The notes under the pieces are model-generated. The model was given only the letters and a program-made list of their open reading frames with translations. It had not been told where the DNA came from and searched no databases. This document shows positions 38,115-46,236 of a stretch of 64,000 nt of DNA, in pieces. The translations under genes were made by a program, and so were the position numbers. Positions within the stretch are counted from its first letter, which is position 1. Each line of letters begins with the position of its first letter. Location: assembly GCA_020161245.1 (NCBI GenBank), contig JAIUOK010000014.1, positions 1 through 64,000 on the forward strand, in the 5' to 3' direction. This DNA comes from Actinomycetota bacterium (lineage in GTDB: Bacteria; Actinomycetota; Actinomycetes; S36-B12; CAIYMF01).

Positions 38115-39085
38115 CGCGCATCCCGCTCACCGTGCCGCAGGCGGGCAGTGCCGTGCGCCCGTCCTGGGACGACCTGCCCGGCCACGTGCGCGACGCCGTC
38201 GTCGAGGCGTGCGGTGCCGAGGTCGTGTCCGCGTACTCGCAGGGCGGCGGGTTCACGAGCGGCTTCGCCAGCCGGCTCCTGCTCGACGACGGGCGAAGGC
38301 TGTTCGTCAAGGCCGCGACCGACGAGCTGCACCCGTTCGCCCGCCCCTCGTACGAGCGCGAGGCAGCAGTCGTGCGGGGCCTGCCGGATGCCGTCCCCGC
38401 GCCGCGTGTGCTCTGGACCCGCGACCTCGGGCACTGGTTCGTGTCGGCCTTCGAGGACGTCGACGCGCGCCACCCCGTGCGGCCGTGGGACTCCGCCGAG
38501 CTCGCGCGCGTGCTCGACGTCTGCTCGCTGATGGCGCGCGAGCTGACGCCGGTGCCTGAGTCGATGCCGGAGCCGAGCCCGCTGTCGTCGTGGGAGGACG
38601 AGCTCTCGTTCTGGCGCCGGCGCCGCGACGGCGAGGCGAGTGCGCTCGCTGTCCCGCTGCCCGACCACTGGGCGGCATGGACCGGCGAGCTCGCGGATCT
38701 CGAGGACGGCTGGACCGCGCGCTGCTCGGGCAGCACCGGGCTGCACTTCGACGTGCGCGACGACAACCTGCTGATCCGGCCGGACGGCGAGGTTCTCGTC
38801 GTCGACTGGAACCACCTCACGCTCGGCGCCGCGTGGTTGGATGTCGCGTCGCTGCTGCCGTCGGCCTGGGGCGACGGCCTCGACGCCAATGCGCTCTGGG
38901 CCGCGCACCCGCTGTCCCGCGGCGTCGATCCGCGTGGGCTGGACGGCTTCCTCGCCGCGCTGGGTGGGCTCTTCGTCGAGCGCAGCGCCGACGAGCCCAT
39001 GCCCCACTCGCCCTACCTGCGCGACCACCAGACGTGGTGGCGCGACGCGACGATGGGCTGGCTCGGCTCGCGCCTGGGCTGGTGA
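38111..39085 (+). CDS. Aminoglycoside phosphotransferase (APH)-family protein
   Basis: The protein is 324 residues with an APH/choline-kinase fold. The nucleotide Lys is in RRLFVKAATDELHPFA near 72. The catalytic loop is HFDVRDDNLLI near 217 (H-x-D-x4-N type), and the metal Asp is in VLVVDWNHL. The family phosphorylates antibiotics, homoserine, choline and other small molecules, so the substrate is open. Coupling to the MFS gene by a 4-base overlap suggests modify-and-export of one compound. Confidence 0.8.
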   Translation: MTRIPLTVPQAGSAVRPSWDDLPGHVRDAVVEACGAEVVSAYSQGGGFTSGFASRLLLDDGRRLFVKAATDELHPFARPSYEREAAVVRGLPDAVPAPRVLWTRDLGHWFVSAFEDVDARHPVRPWDSAELARVLDVCSLMARELTPVPESMPEPSPLSSWEDELSFWRRRRDGEASALAVPLPDHWAAWTGELADLEDGWTARCSGSTGLHFDVRDDNLLIRPDGEVLVVDWNHLTLGAAWLDVASLLPSAWGDGLDANALWAAHPLSRGVDPRGLDGFLAALGGLFVERSADEPMPHSPYLRDHQTWWRDATMGWLGSRLGW

Positions 39086-39089
39086 GGCG

Positions 39090-39992
39090 TCAGACGCGGC
39101 TGGTGCCCGAGTCGGCGATCGTGCCGTCGGTGCGACGGAACGCCCACGTCCAGTTGGTCTGGCGCAGCTGCAGCTCGAGGACGCCGTAGGTGCGGGTCAC
39201 GCGCTTCCAGCTCCACGTGCGGGATCCCTTGCTGCGCATGGGTCGCAGCTCTGCGCCGCCGGTGCCGACGACGAACGCCTGGATGCGCGAGGTGCGCCCG
39301 GCGATCGGCACGGCCATCCGCTCGTAGTTGTGGTCGTGCCCCCACAGCACGATCCGCACGTCGCGGTCGTTCTTGATCGCCGACCAGAGCCGGTCGGTGT
39401 CGCGCTGGTCTCCGTGCTCGCCGAGGCTGTACCGCGGCCGGTGCCACGCCACGATGGTGGGCTTGCCGTTGTTGCGCGCCAGCACGTCCTTGAGGAACGT
39501 GAGCTGCGCCGAGCTGCCCACCCGCTCGCTGTCGAGGCCGATGACGATCCAGGCGCCGGCGCGGTGCCACCACCACGTCGTGCCCGTGATGCCGAAGTAC
39601 TTCTTGTAGCCGGCCGCGCCCGAGGTGTTGTACTCGTGGTTGCCCGGCAGCGGCCAGGTGATCGGCTTGAACTGGCCGTACGACGGCGCGTAGTACTTGG
39701 CGAACTCCGACGACGACCCGCTGTTGTAGGCGTTGTCGCCGAGGGTCATCACGCGCCACGGCGAGCGCGCCTTGATGACAGCCGCGGTCCGCGACTGCGC
39801 GCCGCCCGAGCGGGCGATGTCGCCGACGACCAGCAGCCGCGCGGTCGGATAGGTGACGGCGGGCTGGATCGCGGCCGCGGCGGGTGTCGCCTCGAGAAGC
39901 TGCGCGCCTGCCGCGGGGAGCGCCGCCGTCAGTGAAAGCGACCCGGCCACGAGCACACCGGCAGCAACACGCAGCCACCTGTTCGCTGCCAC
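39090..39992 (-). CDS. Secreted metallophosphoesterase
   Basis: The protein is 300 residues. A signal peptide is seen (VAANRWLRVAAGVLVAGSLS, then AALPAAGA). The calcineurin-like metal sites follow in order: LVVGDIA, TLGDNAYNSG, LPGNHEYN, VAWHRPRYS and LWGHDHNYER. It should be an extracytoplasmic phosphatase, close to the purple-acid type. The GTG at 39992 has GGAGGT 5 bases away. It ends 4 bases after the APH stop. Confidence 0.88.
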   Translation of the reverse strand: MAANRWLRVAAGVLVAGSLSLTAALPAAGAQLLEATPAAAAIQPAVTYPTARLLVVGDIARSGGAQSRTAAVIKARSPWRVMTLGDNAYNSGSSSEFAKYYAPSYGQFKPITWPLPGNHEYNTSGAAGYKKYFGITGTTWWWHRAGAWIVIGLDSERVGSSAQLTFLKDVLARNNGKPTIVAWHRPRYSLGEHGDQRDTDRLWSAIKNDRDVRIVLWGHDHNYERMAVPIAGRTSRIQAFVVGTGGAELRPMRSKGSRTWSWKRVTRTYGVLELQLRQTNWTWAFRRTDGTIADSGTSRV

Positions 39993-40109
39993 CGTGCACC
40001 TCCCGCTGCGCCGGACGCCGTTCATCGACCGCTCGCCAGGTGTTCATCCTGCCGTGGATCGGTGGCGACCTGCACAGGGGACGGTGCAGGGAGGCACTGG
40101 GAGGCGGCG

Positions 40110-40625
40110 GTGGCGGTTTCGCGGATCGATCTCGTCCCGGCGTCGCGTCTGCTGCACGACGTACGCGCGGCCGGCGTCGGCTGGCGGCTGCTGGGGGCGA
40201 ACAACCGTGAGCTGGGACGCTCCGTTCGGGTGCACGCCGACCTGGACGGCCTGCTGTCCGAACTGGCGTGGCTTCGGGTGTGGCTCGTGGGCGCGGAAGC
40301 CCGGCTCAGCAGCGAGCGAGGCAACCGCGGATGGGTGTGGCGCATCGCCACGGACGATGGCGACGCGGTAGCCATCTCGGGCCGCGGCTTCAGGTCGTTG
40401 CAAGCCTGCGAGCGCAACGCGGCGGGCTTCCTCGACGCGTTCGCGCGTGCTCCCGTCCCAGGGCTCGGGCGCGGTGCGGACTCAGCGGTCGACGACGACG
40501 GTGGCGGCGGGCACGGACGTGGCCGGCGGCTCGCCCGTCGTCGGGATGTCGAGCGGGTGGGTGAGCAGGGCGACGAGACCGAGGGCCAGGATCGGCGGCA
40601 CGACGACGCGCACGGTGTCACGTGA
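40110..40625 (+). CDS. Hypothetical protein, N-terminal DUF1508-like; C-terminus overlaps an antisense gene
   Basis: The GTG at 40110 has GGGAGG 5 bases upstream. Residues ~1-115 look like a real domain: GWRLLGANNRELGRSV, then WVWRIATDDGDAVAISGRGF, similar to the YegP/DUF1508 pattern of small beta proteins. After residue ~125 the sequence becomes Gly/Arg/Asp repeats and is the shadow of a well-formed gene on the other strand. The stop may have been lost, or the natural protein may end in this tail. Function unknown. Confidence 0.5.
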   Translation: MAVSRIDLVPASRLLHDVRAAGVGWRLLGANNRELGRSVRVHADLDGLLSELAWLRVWLVGAEARLSSERGNRGWVWRIATDDGDAVAISGRGFRSLQACERNAAGFLDAFARAPVPGLGRGADSAVDDDGGGGHGRGRRLARRRDVERVGEQGDETEGQDRRHDDAHGVT

Positions 40626-40634
40626 CATCCGCAT
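40482..40634 (-). CDS. Small membrane protein (50 aa)
   Basis: The ATG at 40634 has GAGGAGGT 5 bases upstream. One membrane helix (VVVPPILALGLVALLTHPLD, residues ~10-29) is followed by a short Thr/Pro-rich tail. Codon use is ideal for this genome. It overlaps the tail of the convergent gene by 144 bases. I think this one is the better supported of the two in the overlap. Confidence 0.6.
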   Translation of the reverse strand: MRMSRDTVRVVVPPILALGLVALLTHPLDIPTTGEPPATSVPAATVVVDR

Positions 40635-40858
40635 GGCGCACCTCCTCGGAACCGGTTCGTACAGGTGCTGTGTCGACGGCGCGCGGACCCGGTCCTGAGA
40701 GGGTTCCCTCAGTCGGCGCAATCCCCTGCGGCTCTGCGCCTTCGGGCGATCCGGGCCTTGAGCGGGACGAGAGGGAGGACGGCGCGGCGGTCGCGAGGCG
40801 CGGCTGGCCGGCTGCCCCGGAGGCTAGGGTCGGCGGCACACGCACCGGGACGGGAGCC

Positions 40859-41671
40859 ATGAGGAAGAAGCTTCGCTCGGCGGCCCTCGGCGTCCCGCCG
40901 GTCCGCCGTCTGGTCGAGCAGCGGGACCGCCTCCAGCGCGAGCTCGACAAGCAGCGCGACGTCAACGACCGGCTGCGCCGCACGGTCGACGAACTCGCCT
41001 CGGCGTCGGCCGCGGAGGGTGCCGACTACGCCTCGCTGTTCATGGTCACCTACGGCCGTTCCGGCTCGACGCTGCTGCAGGGCTTCCTCAACTCCATCCC
41101 CGGCTACACCATCCGCGGGGAGAACGGCGGCGCCCTCTACCAGCTCTACCGCTACCACTCGGCCCTCGAGGCCAAGGCCGCGGAGCTCGCGGTCGGCGGC
41201 CGTCTCCCCGACGACGCCACGCACCCCTGGTACGGCATGCATGTGTACCCGGCGGGCCTCGCGCTCGACGACCAGCGCCGCCTCGTCCTCGACACGATCC
41301 TGCGGCCGGAGCCGGCCACCCGCGTCGTGGGCTTCAAGGAGGTGCGCTGGTACTGGAAGGACACGCCCGAGTACGTCGGGTACCTCCAACAGCTGTTCCC
41401 CGGCGCGCGGTTCGTGTTCAACACCCGCGACCACGACAAGGTCGCCGCGAGCAAGTGGTGGCGCGACCGGCCCAATGCGCGCGAGGAGCTCGACCGCATC
41501 GAGGGCATGCACCTCGGGATCCTCGAGTCGCTGGGCGACAAGGGCTTCCGCGTCCACTACGACGACTACGTCGCCGACCCGGCCGCGCTCGAGCCGATGT
41601 ACCGCTGGCTCGGCGAGCCGTTCGACGCCGACCGCCTGCGGGCCGTCATGGCGCAGCCCCACTCCTACTGA
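40859..41671 (+). CDS. Sulfotransferase-like protein
   Basis: The protein is 270 residues. A short coiled coil (VEQRDRLQRELDKQRDVNDRL) comes first. The PAPS 5'-phosphosulfate loop is FMVTYGRSGSTLLQGFLN near 60, and the 3'-phosphate site is likely VFNTRDHDKVAASKWW near 185. The acceptor is unknown and could be a glycan or lipid. A TAGGGT -10 lies near 40,825, and the remaining ~180 bases of the 224-base gap before it show nothing else. Confidence 0.8.
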   Translation: MRKKLRSAALGVPPVRRLVEQRDRLQRELDKQRDVNDRLRRTVDELASASAAEGADYASLFMVTYGRSGSTLLQGFLNSIPGYTIRGENGGALYQLYRYHSALEAKAAELAVGGRLPDDATHPWYGMHVYPAGLALDDQRRLVLDTILRPEPATRVVGFKEVRWYWKDTPEYVGYLQQLFPGARFVFNTRDHDKVAASKWWRDRPNAREELDRIEGMHLGILESLGDKGFRVHYDDYVADPAALEPMYRWLGEPFDADRLRAVMAQPHSY

Positions 41672-41732
41672 CCGGGTCGCCGCACGTGTGTCGCGGCAGG
41701 GAGGGGACGGCGCCCGTCGGGATGATGGGCGC

Positions 41733-42491
41733 ATGGGACGACGCACCCTCGACCGCGGTACGCGCCTGGAGCGCTACGAGGCCTGGTCGTCGGTGCCCGT
41801 CTTCGGGTTCGCCCTGCTGTTCCTCGTCGGCCTGATCGAGGTCGTCTCGAGCGACGGCAGCACCGAGGGCGGCACGTGGATGATCGCGATCGCCTGGGGC
41901 GCCCTCGTCATCGACCTGGCCGTCCGCTGGCTGCTCTCCGACGACCGGCGCGCCTTCCCGCGCAAGCACTGGTTCGAGATCGTGGCCATCGCCATCCCGT
42001 TGTTCCGCATCGGGATGGTGTTCTACGTCTTCGTGCGGCTGGCGCGCCGCCGCGGCCGGATGGCGCAGCGCATCCAGGTGTACGCCGCCTACCTCACGGT
42101 GCTCGTCATCGTGTTCGGCGCCCTGCTCGTGCTCGCGGCGGAGCGGAACTACCCCGGCTCCAACATCACGACCTACGGCGAGGCCGTGTGGTGGGCGGTC
42201 GTCACCGTGGCGACCGTCGGCTACGGCGACTACGTGCCGGTGAGCCCCGAGGGCCGCAGCATCGCCGTGGTGATGCTCTTCAACGGCGTCGCGCTGATCT
42301 CGGTGGTGACGGCGTCGATCGCGGCCCGGTTCGTGGCCGACCCCGATGCTGGCGAGCGGGCCGTGACCCTGGACGAGCTCGACGAGCGGCTCGAGCGCAT
42401 CGAGGCCGCGCTCGCGGCGCTGACCGCTGCGGGAGGGACCGACCCCGACGGGCCTGCGGACCCCTCCAGCGCCGGCGGCACTCCCGCGTAG
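41733..42491 (+). CDS. Voltage-gated-type potassium channel
   Basis: The protein is 252 residues. Helices at ~22-38, 47-63, 83-98 and 112-130 form a sensor-like region. The pore loop is AVWWAVVTVATVGYGDYVPV near 155 with the TVGYGD selectivity filter, followed by the inner helix. A C-terminal coiled coil (LDELDERLERIEAALAAL) probably holds the tetramer. It lacks the regular Arg ladder of a full voltage sensor in S4, but RLARRRGRMAQR is Arg-rich. Confidence 0.88.
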   Translation: MGRRTLDRGTRLERYEAWSSVPVFGFALLFLVGLIEVVSSDGSTEGGTWMIAIAWGALVIDLAVRWLLSDDRRAFPRKHWFEIVAIAIPLFRIGMVFYVFVRLARRRGRMAQRIQVYAAYLTVLVIVFGALLVLAAERNYPGSNITTYGEAVWWAVVTVATVGYGDYVPVSPEGRSIAVVMLFNGVALISVVTASIAARFVADPDAGERAVTLDELDERLERIEAALAALTAAGGTDPDGPADPSSAGGTPA

Positions 42492-42500
42492 CCTCACCGC

Positions 42501-42866
42501 ATGACCTCGACCCCGTTCACCGCCGAGGCCCGCGTCGTGCGCGCGGCCTCCCTGCCCGACGCCGACCTCGAGGCCGCGCCGCTGGACCCCTCGCAGGTGG
42601 TGGCGGGGGACCCGGAGGTACGCGTGCTCGCCCTCCACGACGCCGACGACCTCGGTGTCGGCGTCTGGCAGCACTCGGCCGGCAGCAGCACCGACGTCGA
42701 GGCCGACGAGGTGTTCGTCGTGCTGTCCGGACGCGCCACGATCGAGGTGGACGGCGGGCCCGTCCTCGAGGTGGGTCCCGGCGACATCGGGCTGCTGCCC
42801 GCCGGCGCGAGCACCCGGTGGACCATCCACGAGGACCTCCGCAAGGTCTACATCGTCCGCCCCTGA
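42501..42866 (+). CDS. Cupin domain protein
   Basis: The protein is 121 residues and one small beta barrel. Cupin motifs appear as STDVEADEVFVVLSGRATIE and LEVGPGDIGLLPAG. The metal His residues usual in motif 1 are replaced (SAGSSTDVEADE), so metal binding is uncertain. The ATG follows TAGCCT by 6 bases, and that element overlaps the K+ channel stop. Confidence 0.8.
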   Translation: MTSTPFTAEARVVRAASLPDADLEAAPLDPSQVVAGDPEVRVLALHDADDLGVGVWQHSAGSSTDVEADEVFVVLSGRATIEVDGGPVLEVGPGDIGLLPAGASTRWTIHEDLRKVYIVRP

Positions 42867-43006
42867 CAGCGCCCGGGGCCACCCGCAGCCCTCTGACCTG
42901 CGACGTCACCGGGCGGCGTGGCCGTGGCCGGGCATCCGTGCGACCCTCGTGGGCGTGCCCCTCCTGGAACGTCCCGGGGTGAATGACACGGATGGGATTC
43001 CCCCCG

Positions 43007-43012
43007 TAGAGT
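43007..43012 (+). promoter_or_regulatory. Promoter -10 TAGAGT (with -35 ATGACA) for the DUF3263 gene
   Basis: ATGACA at 42983-42988 and TAGAGT at 43007-43012 are 18 bases apart, close to the SigA consensus. The rest of the 226-base gap (42,867-43,092) shows a short GC hairpin near 43,018-43,045 and no other gene. Confidence 0.5.
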
Positions 43013-43092
43013 GGGCGGGCGCACCTGGGAGGGTGCGCGCGCCCCGGCCCGACGACGGCCCGGCGCCGACCGAGGGAGAGGGGTTCGCCGCG

Positions 43093-43383
43093 ATGGACGC
43101 CGCGCGTGCGCTGGGGGGCTCGCCGGACCGTGAGGCGCTCTCCAACCGCGACCTCGAGATCCTCGCCTTCGAGCGCCAGTGGTGGAAGTACGCCGGCGCC
43201 AAGGAGCAGGCGATCCGCGAGCTGTTCGACATGAGCGCGACGCGCTACTACCAGGTGCTCAACGCCCTGCTCGACAACCCTGCGGCCCTCGAGGCCGACC
43301 CCATGCTGGTCAAGCGTCTGCGCCGCATGCGCGCATCGCGCCAGCGCGCCCGCTCCGCCCGCCGCCTCGGCATCGAGCTCTAG
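43093..43383 (+). CDS. DUF3263 family protein
   Basis: The protein is 96 residues. The family core is clear: NRDLEILAFERQWWKYAGAK, then ATRYYQVLNALLDNPAALE and DPMLVKRLRRMRASRQ. It reads like a small HTH protein that could bind DNA, but no function is known. It is confined to actinobacteria and commonly lies before a LytR_C protein, as here. GTG at 43033 is an in-frame alternative start. Confidence 0.88.
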   Translation: MDAARALGGSPDREALSNRDLEILAFERQWWKYAGAKEQAIRELFDMSATRYYQVLNALLDNPAALEADPMLVKRLRRMRASRQRARSARRLGIEL

Positions 43384-43416
43384 GCCCTCGGGCCGGCCGC
43401 CCCGAGAGGGGGACCG

Positions 43417-44088
43417 ATGACGACGACGAACGACGAGGACGGCCTCACCCGCGAGGCGCCGTCGCTCTCGCTGCGCGAGGACCCCGCCTGGAGCGGCGAC
43501 ACCGTCGTGCCCCCGCGCCACCGCCACCGCCGTGACGACCCCCCGCCGACGCCGTCGCCCGTCGGCCGCGTCGTCCTCCCGCTCGCGCTCACCGTGCTGT
43601 CGGTCGTCGCGCTGTTCGCGGCCTGGGTGCACCTGCAGGGCGAGGGCAGCACGCCGCCTGCGTCGTCGGCGCTGCCGGCCGCGTCGTCGTCGCCCTCGGC
43701 CACCAAGCCCGCCGTGCCCGTGCTCAGCGAGTCGCCGTCGCCGCAGGAGTCCGAGTCGGTGGCGCCCGACACCCCCTCGCCCACGCCCACCCGCACGTCG
43801 ATCCCGGTCGACCGCACCGTGCCGGTCACCGTGCTCAACGGGACGCGCACCACGGGCCTCGCCTCCAAGGTCGCGGCCGATCTCCGCTCGAAGGGGTGGA
43901 CCGTGGTCTCCGTGGGCAACTGGCGCGGCGGCGGCATCGGCCAGACCACGGTCTTCGTGAACGGCGAGAAGGACGCCGTCGCCACCATCAAGCGCGACCT
44001 GCCGGCCATCGACCGCGCCCGCGAGCCCATCGGCGCGATGAACGACGGCCGGATGACGGTCGTCATCATGGGCGACTACCCGCAGTAG
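43417..44088 (+). CDS. LytR C-terminal domain (LytR_C) membrane protein
   Basis: The protein is 223 residues. A cytoplasmic acidic part (~1-48) is followed by one membrane helix (VVLPLALTVLSVVALFAAW). Then comes a Ser/Pro-rich extracellular linker (~70-125) and a LytR_C domain (VPVTVLNGTRTTGLASKVAADL... GGIGQTTVFVNGEKDAV). LytR_C domains accompany cell wall polymer ligases, but here the ligase domain is missing. It is coupled to the DUF3263 gene on the same strand (33 bases). Confidence 0.88.
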   Translation: MTTTNDEDGLTREAPSLSLREDPAWSGDTVVPPRHRHRRDDPPPTPSPVGRVVLPLALTVLSVVALFAAWVHLQGEGSTPPASSALPAASSSPSATKPAVPVLSESPSPQESESVAPDTPSPTPTRTSIPVDRTVPVTVLNGTRTTGLASKVAADLRSKGWTVVSVGNWRGGGIGQTTVFVNGEKDAVATIKRDLPAIDRAREPIGAMNDGRMTVVIMGDYPQ

Positions 44089-44109
44089 GCCGGAGCCGGC
44101 CGTCCTTCG

Positions 44110-44532
44110 TCACGTCGGGCGGCGTCGGCGCTCGCGCCTCGTCGGGTTCTCGCGGTAGCCGCCGTCGGCCAGCCCGGCCCGCTGCTCGAAGACGTTGCGG
44201 CTCCAGTGGTCGCCCGTGCGCACCCACGACCACAGCACGGCGCCGAGGTACAGCGGCAGGAACAGCACGACGCACCAGGCCCATTGGGTCGAGTGCCGCG
44301 ACTCGTGGCGCAGCAGCTCGGGGGTCGGGTCGACGCGCAGGATCACGACGTTGCCGAGGGTGAACGCCGACGCCTTCGGGAACCGTCCGCCGGCACCGCG
44401 GGCGAGCACGACGCCGTCGGGTCCGCGCTCGAGCCGGGCGCCGAGCACCTTGGCGATGGCCAGCCCGGCGAGGGTCGAGAGGTTGCCGGCGTTCATCAGC
44501 TGGCGCACGCGGTAACGCGCCTGCATGCTCAC
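44110..44532 (-). CDS. Conserved hypothetical protein with HESRH motif
   Basis: The protein is 140 residues. It contains AFTLGNVVILRVDPTPELL, then RHESRHSTQWAW and a membrane helix (CVVLFLPLYLGAVLWSWV). The H-E-x2-H-like pattern suggests a metal site, as in small zinc-peptidase-like families, but a third ligand is not evident. The tail is very basic (NPTRRERRRRPT). GGAGAGG lies 5 bases before the GTG. Function unknown. Confidence 0.65.
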   Translation of the reverse strand: MSMQARYRVRQLMNAGNLSTLAGLAIAKVLGARLERGPDGVVLARGAGGRFPKASAFTLGNVVILRVDPTPELLRHESRHSTQWAWCVVLFLPLYLGAVLWSWVRTGDHWSRNVFEQRAGLADGGYRENPTRRERRRRPT

Positions 44533-44674
44533 CGCCGCCTCTCCGGGCGCCGCCGATCGTCTCAGGATCCGGACCCACGTCGTCCCGAGGCTCGGGACTC
44601 CCGTACAGTCTTGCGCACGGATCGGCGCTCGCCGCTGCTCCCGCCGAGGCCCCGGCCCGGCACAACAGAACACC

Positions 44675-44816
44675 GCTCATCCAGAGGGGCAGAGGGAAAC
44701 GGCCCGATGAAGCCCCGGCAACCGACCAGATGACTCACGACGCTCGTCGTCGCGAGGCCGCCTGGTGAAGGTGCCAACTCCGTCCCGTCGGCCGACCGGC
44801 CGCCGGGGAAGATGAG
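44675..44816 (+). ncRNA. SAM riboswitch (SAM-I / S-box)
   Basis: The core matches SAM-I closely: ctcatccagaggggcagagg, gaaacggcccgatgaagccc and cggcaacc in the 5' half, then aaggtgccaactccg and ggggaagatgag. P1 pairs ctcatc (44676-44681) with gatgag (44811-44816). The ribosome site of the next gene (GGAGAGG) starts one or two bases after P1, so SAM binding probably blocks translation. Known SAM-I switches turn genes off when SAM is high, mostly in methionine synthesis, uptake and recycling. Confidence 0.92.
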
Positions 44817-44828
44817 GAGAGGCCTCGC

Positions 44829-46127
44829 ATGTCCACGTCGTTCGTCCCTGCTGTCGATCCTGCCGACGCGCCCCCCGCCACGCCCGACTTCGGCCCGGCG
44901 TCGCGGCTGACCTGTCGCGAGTGCGGCGCGTCCTACGCCCTCGGTGCGGCGTACGCCTGCATCGAGTGCTTCGGCCCCCTCGAGGTCGGCTACGACTTCG
45001 CCGGTGTCACCCGCGAGAGCATCGAGGCAGGGCCGCAGAGCATCTGGCGCTACGCCGGCCTGCTGCCCGTCGCCCCGTACGCCGGCGACGAGCCCAACCT
45101 CAACCCGGGCATGACCTGTCTCGTACGAGCCGACAACCTCGCCCGGGCGCTCGGGATGACCGGCACGCTGTGGGTCAAGGACGACAGCGGCAACCCCACC
45201 CACTCGTTCAAGGACCGCGTGGTCGCCGTCGCCCAGAGCGCCGCCCGCCGCCTCGGGCTCGGCACGATCGCGTGCGCCTCGACCGGCAACCTGGCCGGCG
45301 CCGTCGCGGCCGCCGCGGCGCGCGGCGGCCAGCGCTCGGTCGTGGTCATCCCGTCCGACCTCGAGGACGGCAAGGTCGTCACGGCCGCGACGTACGGCGG
45401 CACGCTGCTCGCGGTCAACGGCTCGTACGACGACGTCAACCGTCTGTGCTCCGAGCTCATCGGCGACCCGCTCACCGCCGACTGGGGCTTCGTCAACGTG
45501 AACCTGCGGCCCTACTACGCCGAGGGCTCCAAGACCGTCGGCTACGAGATCGCCGAGCAGCTCGGCTGGCGCCTGCCGCAGCAGATCATCTCGCCGATCG
45601 CATCGGGCTCGCTGCTGACCAAGGTCGACAAGGCATTCCGCGAGTTCGCCTCGCTGGGCCTCGTCGAGGACACGCCCTACAAGGTCTTCGGCGCCCAGGC
45701 CACCGGCTGCTCGCCGGTGTCGGTGGCGTTCCGCGAGGGCCACGACGTCGTGCGTCCGCAGCGTCCCGACACCATCGCCAAGTCGCTGGCCATCGGCAAC
45801 CCGGCCGACGGCCCGTACGCGCTCGACGCCGTCCGGCGCTCGGGCGGTGCGATCGGCGACGTCAGCGACGCCGAGGTGACCGAGGGAATCCGCCTGCTCG
45901 CCGAGACCGAGGGCATCTTCGCCGAGACCGCCGGCGGTGTGACCGTCGCCGTGCTGCGCCAGCTGCTCGCCTCCGGCGCGGCCGACCCGGCCGCCGAGAC
46001 CGTGCTGCTCAACACCGGCGACGGCCTCAAGACCCTCGACGCCGTCATCGGCCACGTCGGCCCCACGGCCGTCATCGACGCCGACGTCGACGAGGTCGGC
46101 CGCGTCCTCGCCGCCCGCCAGTCCTGA
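44829..46127 (+). CDS. Threonine synthase-like PLP enzyme, SAM-riboswitch controlled (candidate O-phosphohomoserine-dependent homocysteine synthase)
   Basis: The protein is 432 residues. An N-terminal zinc ribbon (CRECG ... CIECFG, residues ~29-48) is followed by the fold II PLP domain with the PLP Lys in NPTHSFKDRVVAVA near 127. The phosphate loop is STGNLAGAV, and ILLNTGDGLK-like VLLNTGDGLKTLD ends the domain. By homology it acts on O-phosphohomoserine. The SAM riboswitch in front and the sulfur carrier behind (moaD-like, same strand) argue that the product is homocysteine, not threonine. From memory, such a route has been reported in Streptomyces (enzyme/carrier pair called MetM/MetO); this was not checked. 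Plain ThrC remains possible. Confidence 0.85.
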   Translation: MSTSFVPAVDPADAPPATPDFGPASRLTCRECGASYALGAAYACIECFGPLEVGYDFAGVTRESIEAGPQSIWRYAGLLPVAPYAGDEPNLNPGMTCLVRADNLARALGMTGTLWVKDDSGNPTHSFKDRVVAVAQSAARRLGLGTIACASTGNLAGAVAAAAARGGQRSVVVIPSDLEDGKVVTAATYGGTLLAVNGSYDDVNRLCSELIGDPLTADWGFVNVNLRPYYAEGSKTVGYEIAEQLGWRLPQQIISPIASGSLLTKVDKAFREFASLGLVEDTPYKVFGAQATGCSPVSVAFREGHDVVRPQRPDTIAKSLAIGNPADGPYALDAVRRSGGAIGDVSDAEVTEGIRLLAETEGIFAETAGGVTVAVLRQLLASGAADPAAETVLLNTGDGLKTLDAVIGHVGPTAVIDADVDEVGRVLAARQS

Positions 46128-46151
46128 CCCGCTGCCACCCCTACTACCTGC

Positions 46152-46217
46152 CGCGAGTAACTGGCGTTGTCATCGGTTCGGAGGCCTCAGAACCGGTGAC
46201 TCGGGCAGTTACTCGCG
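46152..46217. repeat. Long hairpin between the ThrC-like gene and the sulfur-carrier gene
   Basis: The arms cgcgagtaactg and cagttactcgcg are perfect 12-base complements. Inside them tcatcggttc pairs with gaaccggtga with one mismatch. It lies in the 109-base gap between the two genes. It has no T tract. It could weaken read-through, protect the upstream mRNA end, or be a REP-type element. Confidence 0.7.
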
Positions 46218-46236
46218 CGATCAGAGAGGACGCGTG

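Noticed and set aside
44764-44775. ggtgaaggtgcc as another end of the GGTGAAGG repeat family
   Set aside because: This is part of the SAM riboswitch core (aaggtgccaactcc), which explains it fully.
44829-46127. Simple call of the SAM-controlled gene as housekeeping threonine synthase
   Set aside because: Homology fits, but a SAM off-switch and an adjacent sulfur carrier do not suit threonine synthesis. I kept the family name and put the homocysteine role as inference.
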